DNA from: Acanthosepion pharaonis
Taxonomy: Eukaryota > Mollusca > Cephalopoda > Sepiida > Sepiidae
Reading direction: 5' to 3'
Assembly (NCBI GenBank): GCA_903632075.3
Contig: CAHIKZ030000057.1
Location: 442,001 to 506,000, forward strand
Length of the DNA: 64,000 bases
Below are positions 1-10,004 of this stretch, in pieces. The position numbers and the translations under genes are program-made. Each line of letters begins with the position of its first letter. The stretch's first letter is position 1. The notes under the pieces were generated by a model, which worked only from the letters and a program-made list of their open reading frames with translations, searched no databases and was not told the origin of the DNA.

Positions 1-177
1 AGGTATACAGTTCTGTGAAAAAATGAAAGAAAACGCAGTCATCGTTTTCTTAGCAAATATAGTGACACTCTCCTCTTGGGCTGGTAACGATCTTAATTTT
101 TCTGATGATAATAAATGCATGCTCCTATAAAAATGCATATTTAGTATTATTAGCTGTAGATTTTTTAAAAAATAACG

Positions 178-1965
178 GAAACCGGAGAGGAGCAAATAGA
201 ACAAAGGCAAAGAACGCGGAGACGAACAAATACCACAAACCCCAAAAAATATACTGACAGGAACAAACACCACAAACCCCCAAAATAATGAGATAAGCAA
301 ATATCACAAAACCAAAAATTGTGAGAGGAGCAAATACAACAAACCCAAAAATTGATGAGAGGAACAAATAACAAAAAGCCAAATAATGCGGAGAGGATCA
401 AATGCACAAATCCATAAAATGCTGAGAGGAACAAATACCACAAAGTCAAAAACACCGAGAAGAACAAATACCAGAAAAGTCAAAAAAGTGCTAAGAGGAA
501 AAATAATAACAAAACCAAAAAATGCTGAGAGAAGCAAATACCAATGAGTAAATTGATTTTATGATCAAATAAAAGAAGCCAAACTGTTGAGAGGGACAAA
601 TATCACTTGACCAAAAATACTGAGAGGGACAAATATCACAAAATCAAAAATACTGAGAGGCGCCAATACTACGAGACCAAAAATACTGAGAGGGATAAAT
701 ACCACAATACCAAAAATGCTGTGAGGGACAAATATCACAAAGCCAAAAATACTGAGAGGAGCAAATACAATAAAACCAAAATATGCTGAGACAATAAAAT
801 ACTAAAAACAACTTTTGAGAGAAGCAATTACCATAATGTCAAAACAATGCTGAGAGGGGCAAATGCAACAAACTCAAAAAGTGATCAGAGGAACAAATAC
901 CACAAAGTCGAAAATTGCATAACTGATAAAAAATGCTGACATAAGCAAATACCAATATGACATAAAGGCTGTGATGATCAAAAGTTAAAAATGCCGAAAG
1001 AAAAATACTACAAAACCCCCAAACCAAAAAGAGTGAGAAATACCACAAAGTCAAAAATGTTGAAAGGAACAAATACTACAAAGCCCAAAATGTAGAAAAT
1101 AACAAATACCACAAAGACAAAAATACTGAGATAATCAAATACAAGAAAATTTCTGTCTGTAACAAATACTACCAAGGCAAAAATGTTGCTGAGAGGAACA
1201 AATTCAACCAATCTAAAAAATGCTGAGAGAAACAAATAACAGAAAGCCAAAAAATGCTGAGATAATCAAATACAAGAAAGCCACAATTCTGTCAGGAACA
1301 AATACCACAAAAGCAAAAAATGCCGAAAGAAACGAATACAACAAAACCAAAATATTTTGAAAGAAACAAATTCCACAAGCAAATAGAGCAAAGTCAAAAA
1401 TGCTGTGAGAAGCAATAATACAAATCCCAAAATGGTGAGTTAATCACATAGCAAAAGCCCCAAAAAATAATTTGATGATAAATACAAGAAAGCTAAAAAT
1501 GCCGAAAGGAACAAATACTACAAAACCCCCAAACCACTGAGTGGTAGAAATACCACAAAGTCAAAAATGTTGAAAGGAACAAATACTACAAAACCCAAAA
1601 TGCAGAAAATAACAAATGCCACAAAGCCAAAAATACTGAAATAATCAAATACAAGAAAGGCAATATTCTGTCAGGGACAAATACTACAAAGGCAAAAATG
1701 CTGCTGAGAGAAACGAATACAACAAAGTCAAACTATTTTCAAAGAAACAAATGCCACAAAGTCAAAAATTGATGACAGGGACAAATACAGCGAATCAAAA
1801 AGGCTGTTGGAAGCAATAACACAAAGCCCAAAATGATGAGATAATCACATGGCAATAAGTCAAAAAATAACCTGATGTTCAAATACAAGAAAGCCATAAA
1901 TTCTGAGAGGATCAAATACCAAAAAGTAAAAAATAATGAGAGGTGCAAATACCACAAATCCACCC
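178..1965. repeat. 33-bp minisatellite with 510-bp higher-order repeat
   Basis: Degenerate tandem array of a unit of about 33 bp, of the type 'gagrggacaaataccacaaa' followed by 'ccaaaaatgct', with roughly 50 units. Because 33 is divisible by 3, several frames stay open on both strands and read as 11-residue repeats (for example TKNTERDKYHK on plus), but this is a by-product of the period. A block at about 991-1210 recurs at about 1499-1710 with an offset of 508-510 bp, so there is a higher-order unit. No start context, splice pattern or non-repeat domain supports a protein. Confidence 0.9.
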
Positions 1966-2475
1966 CACCCACATAAATGCTGAAAACATCAACAGGGTTA
2001 ACGTTGTTTTTATCGTCGTGGAAATTTGAATCACAATCTGTGTTTCATCTGGTTTCCTGCTTTGGTTTCGTTCTCTGTTTTAAGAAAAGTATTAAACCTT
2101 CATATTTCTGTCTGTATATGATTTTTTTCTTGGAAAACTGCCATGTTATTATGAGATATAATCACACATACCTAGCGTTATTTCTAGTTTCCGATGATTG
2201 AGAGACGAATCATCTGCTTTCTGTGAGCATTTATATATCATCTGTAAATCTACGTACTCCATATACTGAAAAAAAAGTTCTCAGCCGAGGAAGACGTTCA
2301 TGTTGAAGCCGATTTCATCTAAGTTCACTAGTTACTCACGGCAGGTCGCTTTTGACCTTTATGTAGCAAATATACAAAAGATAAAATATTTTGCATTTTA
2401 TATATAATAATCAAAGTAACCTTCATAATTATTTTTGAGGTGAGAAGGAATATTATACTGGATCAGAATATAAAA
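1966..2475. other. AT-rich DNA, nothing recognised
   Basis: Single-copy-looking sequence between the minisatellite and a (TA)n array. I see no coding, RNA or repeat signature. Confidence 0.5.
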
Positions 2476-2530
2476 TATATATATATATCTATATTTATAT
2501 ATATATATATATATATATAATGTGTGTGTT
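2476..2530. repeat. (TA)n with short (TG)n end
   Basis: Interrupted TA dinucleotide array ending in TGTGTGTG. Confidence 0.9.
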
Positions 2531-2892
2531 CGACGGATAAATTGTCGTCTAAATTACGCCAAAATGAAAATAACACCTCATTATATCAGATATTTTTACC
2601 AAAATTACACTAAAATATATTGAAATACTAAAGAGTAAATTTATTCAATACAATCGACATTGATTAAAACCACGGCCTTCAGACAAGTTCGAGATCTACT
2701 GCATCTCTTTTGGACAGTCTCCTGTCTTAAGTTAATGAATATTAAAATAATCCTTGCCTTAAATTCAAAGATACAGGTCGCAGAAATTGTCTGATAGACA
2801 CGACTGTGTTATCCTGCTTGAGTTTCATGGTGCAGAGTCTGGTTATTTGACATAGGTTCTTCCAGTAGTTACCCTCTTGACCCAGGGTATCA
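2531..2892. other. Nothing recognised
   Basis: Ordinary AT-rich sequence with no supported feature. Confidence 0.5.
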
Positions 2893-3180
2893 TTAGTTAC
2901 TCAAGGCACTTGATGCAGGGCTCTGTGTTGAGGCCCTCACAATCAAATTTCGGATTTCTTTTCCTATTAGAATGAGTTTCCGAATTGTAGTACATTCGTA
3001 ATGGCCATTAGATTCATCTAGCTCTTTCCGAATACTCAGCAGATTGACACCCAAACATTGATAAATTTCAAGCTGAATATTATGTCGTTTCGAAATTTCT
3101 TGCAGAGTGAATTGTTTCATTATGTCCTTTTTTGTCACAGACGGTGCCGAACTGAGTCTATTATACAGTGTAGTCGACAT
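2893..3180 (-). CDS. Hypothetical 95-aa protein (only non-repeat coding candidate)
   Basis: Open frame of 95 codons starting MSTTLYNRLSSAPSVTKKD and ending ...QSPASSALSN. An in-frame upstream extension to 3276 reads low-complexity (MYLCLCVYVYS) over a CA-rich stretch, so I prefer the internal ATG at 3178-3180. The protein is mixed in composition, hydrophilic and probably helical (SKRHNIQLEIYQCLG, TTIRKLILIGKEIRN), with no signal peptide or membrane segment. I do not recognise the family. There is no visible intron boundary, neighbouring exon or promoter. It could be a real single-exon gene, one exon of a larger gene, or a processed remnant. Unlike almost every other open frame here it is not made of simple repeats or retroelement sequence. 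Confidence 0.3.
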   Translation of the reverse strand: MSTTLYNRLSSAPSVTKKDIMKQFTLQEISKRHNIQLEIYQCLGVNLLSIRKELDESNGHYECTTIRKLILIGKEIRNLIVRASTQSPASSALSN

Positions 3181-3564
3181 AATTAAAACAACGTGCAGGC
3201 GCGAAATTAAAAATATAAAATGGTGACAATTTACCCATTTCATACTGTATACATACACACACAGACATAGATACATACATGCATATGTATAAATATATAT
3301 ATATATATATTTGTGTGTGGGGGGTGTTGGTGTGTGCGTCTGTAATCTAGAAAAGGTTACTTAATGAGGAATAACGAAAACGGGGGTTGGAAATGAAATG
3401 GTAATCTTTATAACATCAAAAAAAATACTCGCCAGCGGCGTGAAGTAGGTAAACCACTGTTAGTGGTGGACTACTTAGACATCATGTTAATCCCACTTAC
3501 AATACTGTCCAACGGATTTCTGAGAAATGGAACATACACATTAGCGTTCATATGTACAGTATAT

Positions 3565-3568
<4 letters not shown>
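3181..3568. other. AT-rich spacer with short (TA)10
   Basis: Contains CA/TA-rich stretches at 3250-3310 and a G-rich ggggggtgttgg stretch at about 3320. Nothing else recognised. Confidence 0.5.

Positions 3569-3620
<52 letters not shown>
3569..3620. repeat. (TA)n
   Basis: Uninterrupted TA array on the left of the 3642-3710 palindrome. Confidence 0.95.
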
Positions 3621-3622
<2 letters not shown>

Positions 3623-3641
3623 CATAAATTTTGTTTCAAAA

Positions 3642-3710
3642 CCTCCAGTGTCTTATCATGTGATGATGTTGAATGTCATTCAACATCATCACTTGATATG
3701 ACACTGGAGG
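3642..3710. repeat. 69-bp near-perfect palindrome between (TA)n arrays
   Basis: Arms 3642-3675 and 3677-3710 are reverse complements with two mismatches and a single-base centre. The arm carries 'gtgtcttatca', also seen in the hairpin at 21971-22008, and both are preceded by 'ttttgtttcaa', so they look like two members of one family. Confidence 0.85.
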
Positions 3711-3711
3711 A

Positions 3712-3716
<5 letters not shown>

Positions 3717-3772
<56 letters not shown>
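3717..3772. repeat. (TA)n
   Basis: Uninterrupted TA array on the right of the palindrome. Confidence 0.95.
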
Positions 3773-3775
<3 letters not shown>

Positions 3776-4699
3776 GTAAATAGCAGAACAGACTGGGTTC
3801 TATAGCCTTGGATCTCAAATGGTTTAGGAGAAGGACAAATCTAATTTCAAAACCTACGCAGTGTCGTTTGGGGACTTTGTGGAGCGGAGTGCACCAGGTC
3901 TCTGTATTCGGCTCTTCGAAAATGTGTGGTTGATTTTACACAAAGCCCTTCACCATTATAATCAAATCATATCTGTATGTGTCTGGCTGTCGGTTCATAG
4001 GAACTGAATTGCTTGATAAACGACGAAAGAGTCAAGCATATACACATATCTGACAGATGGAATCGTACCTTTCCTTCGGTATTTACGCGGTATTAAATGT
4101 AGGAAACTCGAGTTAAACTCGAACTCTGCTCTCCGATTTTTCATTTGAAGCTGGGATCTTTTACCTCACTCAAACAGCAGCTGATATTCAACGTTGCTTG
4201 TCTTCGGTGATTAGACGGTAAAATGCTGATACAATGTGACAGGGCCGTAATTCATTTTTCTCCCCACCAGCTATGTGTAACTATCAGTCCAGACTGAGCT
4301 TATTATAGCATTGCTTGTCATCCTGTCTCGAGGAAGGATAACGTTCAATTGAAACTATCGTGGAGAGAGTTAGCAAAAGATGAATGCGCATCAACTAGAT
4401 AGTAACAAATAACTACCCCAAAAGTCTGCAATGTTAACACTACGTCTCTTCTTTACAAAATGTTCTTCAAATCATTATTTCCATATCTTCTTCGGCTGCT
4501 TAGTAATAATCTATTTAATTTCAGCTCTGGTCCAAAAATTCATTTCATTTTAATGGTGATTTTAGCTTGGAAGAAACAACCAATCATTATTTGGCGGGTA
4601 GCACAATGATTTACTGTAAGCTTAGAATGACAAAAGTTCATGATAATCTGGCTCTAATGTTTATCACAATATTCCAGCAATGCTTTGTTAAATAAGCTT
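3773..4699. other. Unassigned, possible SINE-B fragment near 4250-4310
   Basis: The stretch 'ttctccccaccagctatg' at about 4259 resembles the 3' half of the SINE-B family (copies at 22.2 and 56.9 kb). The rest is not recognised. Confidence 0.35.
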
Positions 4700-4854
4700 G
4701 CCCTTTGGTAGTGTTGTGGACACTGGCAACAGACACTTTTTTTAAGTCCCCGAAAAGTGCGAAATCCTCGTCGGCATGTTGTTGTGGACATTGGCAGCAA
4801 TGGCAATTTTTTCATTTTTGACTCCCCGTGAAGTGCGAATCCTCATCGCCAAGT
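4700..4854 (-). mobile_element. LTR-element leader, duplicated
   Basis: Read on minus, directly after the LTR at 4855-5073 comes 'acttggcgatgaggattcgc', a likely primer-binding region (TGGCGAYGAGGAT). About 75 bp further on the same block recurs as 'acatgccgacgaggatttcg', again preceded by 'ccacaaca'. The leader is therefore duplicated in tandem. No gag coding follows; the element is truncated here. Confidence 0.5.
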
Positions 4855-5073
4855 TGTTGTGGCCTGTTTAGCGGCCAGAAAGAAAGACACAGAAGACGAA
4901 GGTAGGTTGAAAAAGTATATTGAAGATATATACAAAACAATAGTATTAGTAATAAGTAGATTAGCACTGCGTCTACTACTCCACTCCACTTCGCACTCTG
5001 CGCTCCCGACCGACTCTCTGTATTTATGAGAGAAGGAAGAGTTCATTATACTGTAACAGGGTTTACCACAACA
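4855..5073 (-). mobile_element. Putative 219-bp LTR (5' LTR remnant)
   Basis: On the minus strand this segment starts TGTTGTGG and ends CCACAACA, a perfect 8-bp terminal inverted repeat of the TG...CA type. It contains 'cataaata' as a possible TATA element. It is followed by a primer-binding-like sequence, so it is probably the 5' LTR of a Ty3/Gypsy-like element. No second LTR is in the window. Confidence 0.55.
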
Positions 5074-6354
5074 GGTAGGTGCCCAGGTATTTATTAAATC
5101 ACTTTGTGCGCCACAAGAAGGGAGAAATAAAGGCCAAAGAAGGCGGAATTCAATACAAGTGAAGTCGTGTTTCACACTTACTTGCTGACATTTGCTCCAC
5201 ATGCTTCTAAAGAATTTACTAGACTGTGCTTACCTTAACAAAATGGCATGATATTTGAGCGGAAAAGAAATCCAAATCAATGAACTTAACTATTACCTAA
5301 TTCCAATCAGACGTAAACGCTGTTTATTCTTTTAAGTTTCGATAAACTTATTCTGAATACGTTCGCAGGAGAAGGTCGCCCGGAGAAAATTGAACTATCT
5401 GGTTCTAGTATGCGTGTCCAAATACTAAGCATTCCTGTATTGAAGTTTCGGATATATATTAATTTATAGATATTATTTTGTTAAGACCTGGTATTAATTA
5501 CTTGCCAAATAAATGGATGGGGTTTCAAACACAATAGTAATATGTTCTCACCAATCATTTTTTGATGTGTGCTTTTGGTCGAAATTGTGGTTTCAATGTT
5601 TTTTTTTAGCTGTTCCTACACAGTATTGATGGATTGTTAAATGGTTTGCTAAACATAATTCGACGAGAAAACATATTTGACATCCGACTATTATTTACTA
5701 AATATTGTTTTGTTCAGCTCAAGGCCAAAATTGTTTGGAAAGATACTTCAATATTAATGAGATATTTGTCTTAAGAACCTTTAAATGGCAGATAGTGAAC
5801 AGCTGGAAATCAATAGAAATACCTGGCCATATGTATTTTTAAAAGAATAGAGTTGCTTAGAAAGATTCTTCACCTCGCATTAAGTGACATATTCATTGGT
5901 TTTAGCCATTATTTTTTTAAAACGAGTTTTTTTTTTCAATAATTATTCTTAAAATATTTCAATTAAACAGGCAGACTTTCTAGCTCTCATTGCTAATCGA
6001 TACATGGAGGCCAATTTGTTTGCTGTCAAATTGATACTCCGCCCATTTCGATTAAAATCTACGGTTCACTGGCGGGAAATAAAACTTTTCGCTGGGAAGT
6101 ATATGCGCATACAAGTGGCTGGGAGATGTTTGGCCATCTTGTTATGCATGCATGTGAGTACACTATCTGTGTCTGAGATTTAGATAATGACTTACGGTCT
6201 GAAACCGTTCGCGGTTATAAAATTCTCCAGTTTAAGCAGTTAGGTATAGTGATTTACTAAATAGTACCATCATTGTGACAGAAGACCATTGAAGGTCGAA
6301 CTCATTACTCACTCATAACTGATCTAGCGAGACAAGATCTAGTACACCACGTCA

Positions 6355-6356
<2 letters not shown>
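5074..6356. other. Nothing recognised
   Basis: AT-rich intergenic sequence with short homopolymer runs. No coherent coding or repeat signal. Confidence 0.5.

Positions 6357-6428
<72 letters not shown>
6357..6428. repeat. (TA)n
   Basis: TA array of about 36 units. Confidence 0.95.
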
Positions 6429-6430
<2 letters not shown>

Positions 6431-6754
6431 ACTTGTATTTGGACGTAAATACTGTTACGATTATTAAAAGTGTTATATTAAAGTCTATATTAATGTGTAT
6501 ATTCGACTGGAGGCTAAAAAAAAAAAAAAAACTCGGATAGTACAACTTTCAAATAAAAATATACTGAAACAAATTGATACCTGGGAAAAAGTTTTGAAAA
6601 AAAAGAAAAGACTAAAAACATCTGGGTAGGCCGAAAAATTCGGACACTGTTGTAATTTCTAGGACAAAGTAAAAAGTCGAGTAAAATATGAAAAATGCAA
6701 AGTGTTCAACACACTAAGTAGAGCAGAGAATAAAAAATTCTAGTGAGACAGAAA
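6429..6754. other. Nothing recognised
   Basis: AT-rich sequence with an A15 run near 6515. Confidence 0.5.
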
Positions 6755-6807
6755 CTACCAACCTAGGTTTCACTTACCGGAAGATCGATTTAGGTGAAAC
6801 CCAAATA

Positions 6808-6809
<2 letters not shown>
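6755..6809 (-). repeat. Family G fragment beside (TA)n
   Basis: Read on minus, 'gatcttccggtaagtgaaac' then 'ctaggttggtag' resembles the repeats at 39258-39350 and 42109-42228. All three abut (TA)n arrays. Confidence 0.4.

Positions 6810-6862
<53 letters not shown>
6810..6862. repeat. (TA)n
   Basis: TA array. Confidence 0.95.
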
Positions 6863-6863
<1 letters not shown>

Positions 6864-6868
<5 letters not shown>

Positions 6869-6978
6869 ATATATATATCTTATAATATTTTACACAAATA
6901 GACCCACCCAGTATATACATATACTATTGCTACGTGAAGACCCGAGAGAGCAGGAGGGAGAGTGAAAGGTTGAAGGTA

Positions 6979-7011
<33 letters not shown>

Positions 7012-7246
7012 ACGAGCGTAGCGAGCACGAATTGCCGTGAGCGATCACGAATAGACTCAGTAAGAAGTCATACAGCGATACTTCAATACCAAAGACTCTA
7101 TATATATTTTGCTACTAACCCGTATTCCAGGAAATACTAAACTGCTTTACCAGTTTGTATTATTACGTTAATACATTTTACATTTTCATATATTCATTCT
7201 TGGCGTTTGTTATTTATTGGTACCGGATTTCAACCCGGAATCCACA

Positions 7247-7249
<3 letters not shown>
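6864..7249. mobile_element. Possible solo LTR
   Basis: Segment beginning TGTTG and ending CAACA (short TG...CA inverted ends), containing a (GACA)n block and an AGTTTGTATTATTACG-like AT stretch before 'tggtaccggatttcaaccc'. No target duplication is visible, since both sides are microsatellite. The assignment rests only on end motifs and is weak. Confidence 0.25.
6979..7012. repeat. (GACA)n
   Basis: About eight perfect tetranucleotide units. Confidence 0.9.

Positions 7250-7327
<78 letters not shown>
7250..7327. repeat. (CA)n(TA)n
   Basis: CA array passing directly into a TA array. Confidence 0.95.
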
Positions 7328-7330
<3 letters not shown>

Positions 7331-7362
7331 CAAATAATATCGTCTGAAAAGTGTTGTGTCTT
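7328..7362 (+). repeat. 35-bp direct repeat, left copy
   Basis: Matches 7637-7671 at 32 of 35 positions ('tatcgtctgaaaagtg' core). The two copies bracket a LINE 3' tail and its microsatellite. Confidence 0.7.
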
Positions 7363-7560
7363 CCGTCTTCTTAATTTTTTGTTGTTTTATTGATCTCTCT
7401 CCTTGATCATATCTTTCTTTTTCTCATAATCTTCCACACTCAGAAATCCCCTTCGTCTTAATCCCTTTATTTACATTGCTTGGGGCGAAATGATTAAAAT
7501 TCATTGACTTAGATTTGGAGAAGGTTTTATGGCTGAGAGAATTTTGTAACGCCTGGTACA
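7363..7560 (+). mobile_element. LINE 3' tail fragment (subfamily 3)
   Basis: Non-coding segment closely matching 45610-45790 (shared 'ttttattgatctctctmctt', 'ttgcttggggcgaaatgatt', 'aacgcctggta'). At 45 kb the same segment follows LINE coding remnants, so this is the 3' end of a non-LTR element. It runs straight into (CA)n(TA)n. Confidence 0.65.
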
Positions 7561-7575
7561 CACACACACACACTT

Positions 7576-7631
<56 letters not shown>
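7557..7631. repeat. (CA)n(TA)n
   Basis: Microsatellite tail downstream of the LINE fragment. Confidence 0.95.
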
Positions 7632-7636
<5 letters not shown>

Positions 7637-8119
7637 ATTCAATTAGTATCGTCTGAAAAGTGCTGTGTCTTGCTGGAGAGATTGGATAGTCACTCCGGCG
7701 AAGTATTGTCTATCGATGATAGAAATGTGGTCAAATCGATAAACTTAAAACTGCAGACGGGTTTCTTGATAGCCACTTTGTAATGCCGGTCGCCACGACT
7801 GACGCACTCTAAGTGCTGAAATGACAAACAGCACGACCTCTCCAGTAGATATTAATGTAAATGCGACACCTGGAGAGTTAACACGTTAACCGTTGGGATC
7901 CATTTGTCCACAGCCCGGCCTCTAGCCAGACTTCATTCGAGCCGACAACGTAATCTTGTGCGACTCCAGTTGCTGTCCGAGCGGTTGATCTCTAATATCG
8001 GATGCTCTCTCTGTACACGATAGTGGAGGCAGGTGACTTAATGTAAAATATGGCCTTTTTTGTATGTGACATACACCCAAAGTCCATATCTTTCAGAATC
8101 TGTTTGCTCAAGACAGGTC
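7632..8119. other. 35-bp repeat copy, then unassigned
   Basis: 7637-7671 is the second copy of the 35-bp direct repeat. The following moderately GC-rich 400 bp is not recognised. Confidence 0.4.
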
Positions 8120-8450
8120 CAACTGGGACGATGAACATTTTTTTTTTTAGATTCTATAAACGACAAGATTTTTCTTCCTGGTAATATTTTTTAACAAAAA
8201 TGTATTGCTGGTAAGAATTTTTTCAAAAAATATTATTTCTGGTATTAAAACCTATTTTTATACTTTCATAATGTTTTGACCCTCTTTGGAAGGGGTTCAT
8301 AGCTGCGACCCTGACAAGTGCTATCACCACGGATCAGTGTGGAACTGGGAACACCAGCAATTAGGAGGTGGTTCTACGCTCCTCAAAACCTCTTGATCAG
8401 AGGTATTGCTGTCGTATGTAGTTTATCTTCTTAACCAGGACGGCACGAGT
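8120..8450 (-). mobile_element. SINE-D copy
   Basis: Reverse-complement match to 35108-35590: on minus it reads 'aaactac..' then 'cctctgatcaagaggttttg', 'aggagcgtag', a gap, 'cctaattgctggtgttccc'. The AT-rich part at 8120-8270 corresponds to the short tandem block (about 30 bp unit, 'tttttgaaaaaaaatatt') in the 35-kb copy. Also present at 60712-61015. Confidence 0.6.
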
Positions 8451-9004
8451 ACAAGGATTTGTTAACTGCTCAGATTTGTATTCAGTCTATTAAAATGAAG
8501 ATTGAATATTGTTCTGCACATTTTATATTAGGATCTATGTTTCTATAACCCAGTTATATTACCTGTGGGATTTAGTCATGGACTCGAAGTTCACAGTGTA
8601 GCAATTGTTTTTTTCCGTCAGTGTATCCCTTTCTCTACTCTTTCTTCTGTTCAATTATTTCTTTCATTAAATCGTCAGTTTCTGTGGTTTCTACAAAATA
8701 GATGCATTGCGATAAAGATTAATGAATTCTTTTGAGAAAGAAAAAGCAAGTGATTCCGACGCAGATACCTCACAATTCACTCGCATTTATCCATATCTTA
8801 ATCAAATTATTTATGCTTAAACGGCTTAGATTTATCTGGAGGAAGATTGAAGAGGCGGAATGAACATTAGAAGATTATGTTGAACCAATCTTCCAAACGG
8901 GTAATAAAGGCCTGACTTGAAAATCATAATTAGAAAAGCAAGTTTAAAGTATGTAACACTCGTTCAAAACTGGGGTATATACGAACGTCCCTTTTCTTGC
9001 TCTA

Positions 9005-9009
<5 letters not shown>
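8451..9009. other. Nothing recognised
   Basis: AT-rich sequence with no supported feature. Confidence 0.5.

Positions 9010-9066
<57 letters not shown>
9010..9066. repeat. (TA)n
   Basis: TA array joined directly to the 3' end (minus sense) of a family E repeat. Confidence 0.95.
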
Positions 9067-9068
<2 letters not shown>

Positions 9069-9116
9069 CATCCACAGACTGTTTCGCTGTATTACAGATC
9101 ATCAGTGAGATTAGAC
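9067..9116 (-). ncRNA. Hammerhead ribozyme motif, partly decayed
   Basis: On minus: CUGAUGA (9105-9099), stem II with CUGU/ACAG around an AAU loop (9098-9086), GAAA (9085-9082), then CAGUC and UGUGGAUGAC. The 10.1-11.1 pair is U-C, and the 5' strand of stem I reads AAUCUCA instead of the AUCCACA seen at 43.5 kb. Probably inactive, but a clear relative. Confidence 0.5.
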
Positions 9117-9245
9117 TTAGCGTCAGTCGGAGAATCTACCTCATGCCGTTGGCGCACTGCAAGGATGATGGTGAATTCAAGCATATTTATTTTTAGATAA
9201 ACACGCCAGTGACAGACAGAACTCGATTCGTTTTATCGAAGAATA
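9067..9245 (-). mobile_element. Family E repeat (hammerhead-bearing)
   Basis: Homologous to 20204-20290 and to both units at 43254-43690: shared 'gtcatccacagact', 'tttcgctgtattacag', then more diverged 'gtcag...atgccgttg' and 'ctcgatt' segments. The RNA sense is the minus strand, whose 3' end runs into (TA)n. Confidence 0.6.
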
Positions 9246-9254
9246 TTTCACACA

Positions 9255-9330
9255 CATATATATATATATATGTGTGTGTGTGTGCGTGTGTGTCTGTGTG
9301 TGCATGAGTGTTTGTGTCTGTGTGTGTATG
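9255..9330. repeat. (CA)(TA)n(TG)n
   Basis: Palindromic microsatellite: CACACA-TATATA-TGTGTG, degenerating into TG-rich sequence. Confidence 0.9.
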
Positions 9331-9517
9331 TATTTTTGTCTCACTGCTAATGATGCCAATATCGTCTTTTTCACATTAGAATATCAAATCAGAAATTTGC
9401 ATCAGCAGGTTGAACTGTAAAATAACCGCATATCCAACGGGTGAAGATCAAATCTTCTTCCGCTGTCAGTGATTGTCCATTCGCGCTATTCAGGAGATGC
9501 TTTCAATAAGGTTTAAA

Positions 9518-9519
<2 letters not shown>

Positions 9520-9567
<48 letters not shown>
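9520..9567. repeat. (TA)n
   Basis: TA array. Confidence 0.95.
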
Positions 9568-9570
<3 letters not shown>

Positions 9571-9804
9571 ATGTCAAAAACCCTCGATTTTCTTCCTTTC
9601 CACCTTCTTCTTTTTCTTCTTCTATTTCATTCACATCCCCCTCACTTTCTATTAAACCCAACGTTGTGTTTTTATCTATTTTTTAAAACAATATAGCGTT
9701 CATTAGTTTAAAATAAATAAAGTGTTAAGAGGACTTTTGATAAAAAAATCGTCTCAGGATACCGTAAGGTTGAAACCAAGGTAGCGGATGCAACTGACCT
9801 CCTG

Positions 9805-9809
<5 letters not shown>

Positions 9810-9892
<83 letters not shown>

Positions 9893-9893
9893 T
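9810..9893. repeat. (TA)n(TG)n
   Basis: Long TA array followed by about eleven TG units. Confidence 0.95.
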
Positions 9894-10004
9894 TGGATAG
9901 ATTGATACCTCCAAATATACATTCATAAATTCTGAAAAAAATACCATTTTATAGTCAAAATCTTTATGTTATTATTAACAGGAAAGACTAAATAATTTTG
10001 ATTT

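Noticed and set aside
607..789. Repeat protein TKNTERDKYHK x5
   Set aside because: By-product of a 33-bp satellite period; no domain, splice or transcript evidence.
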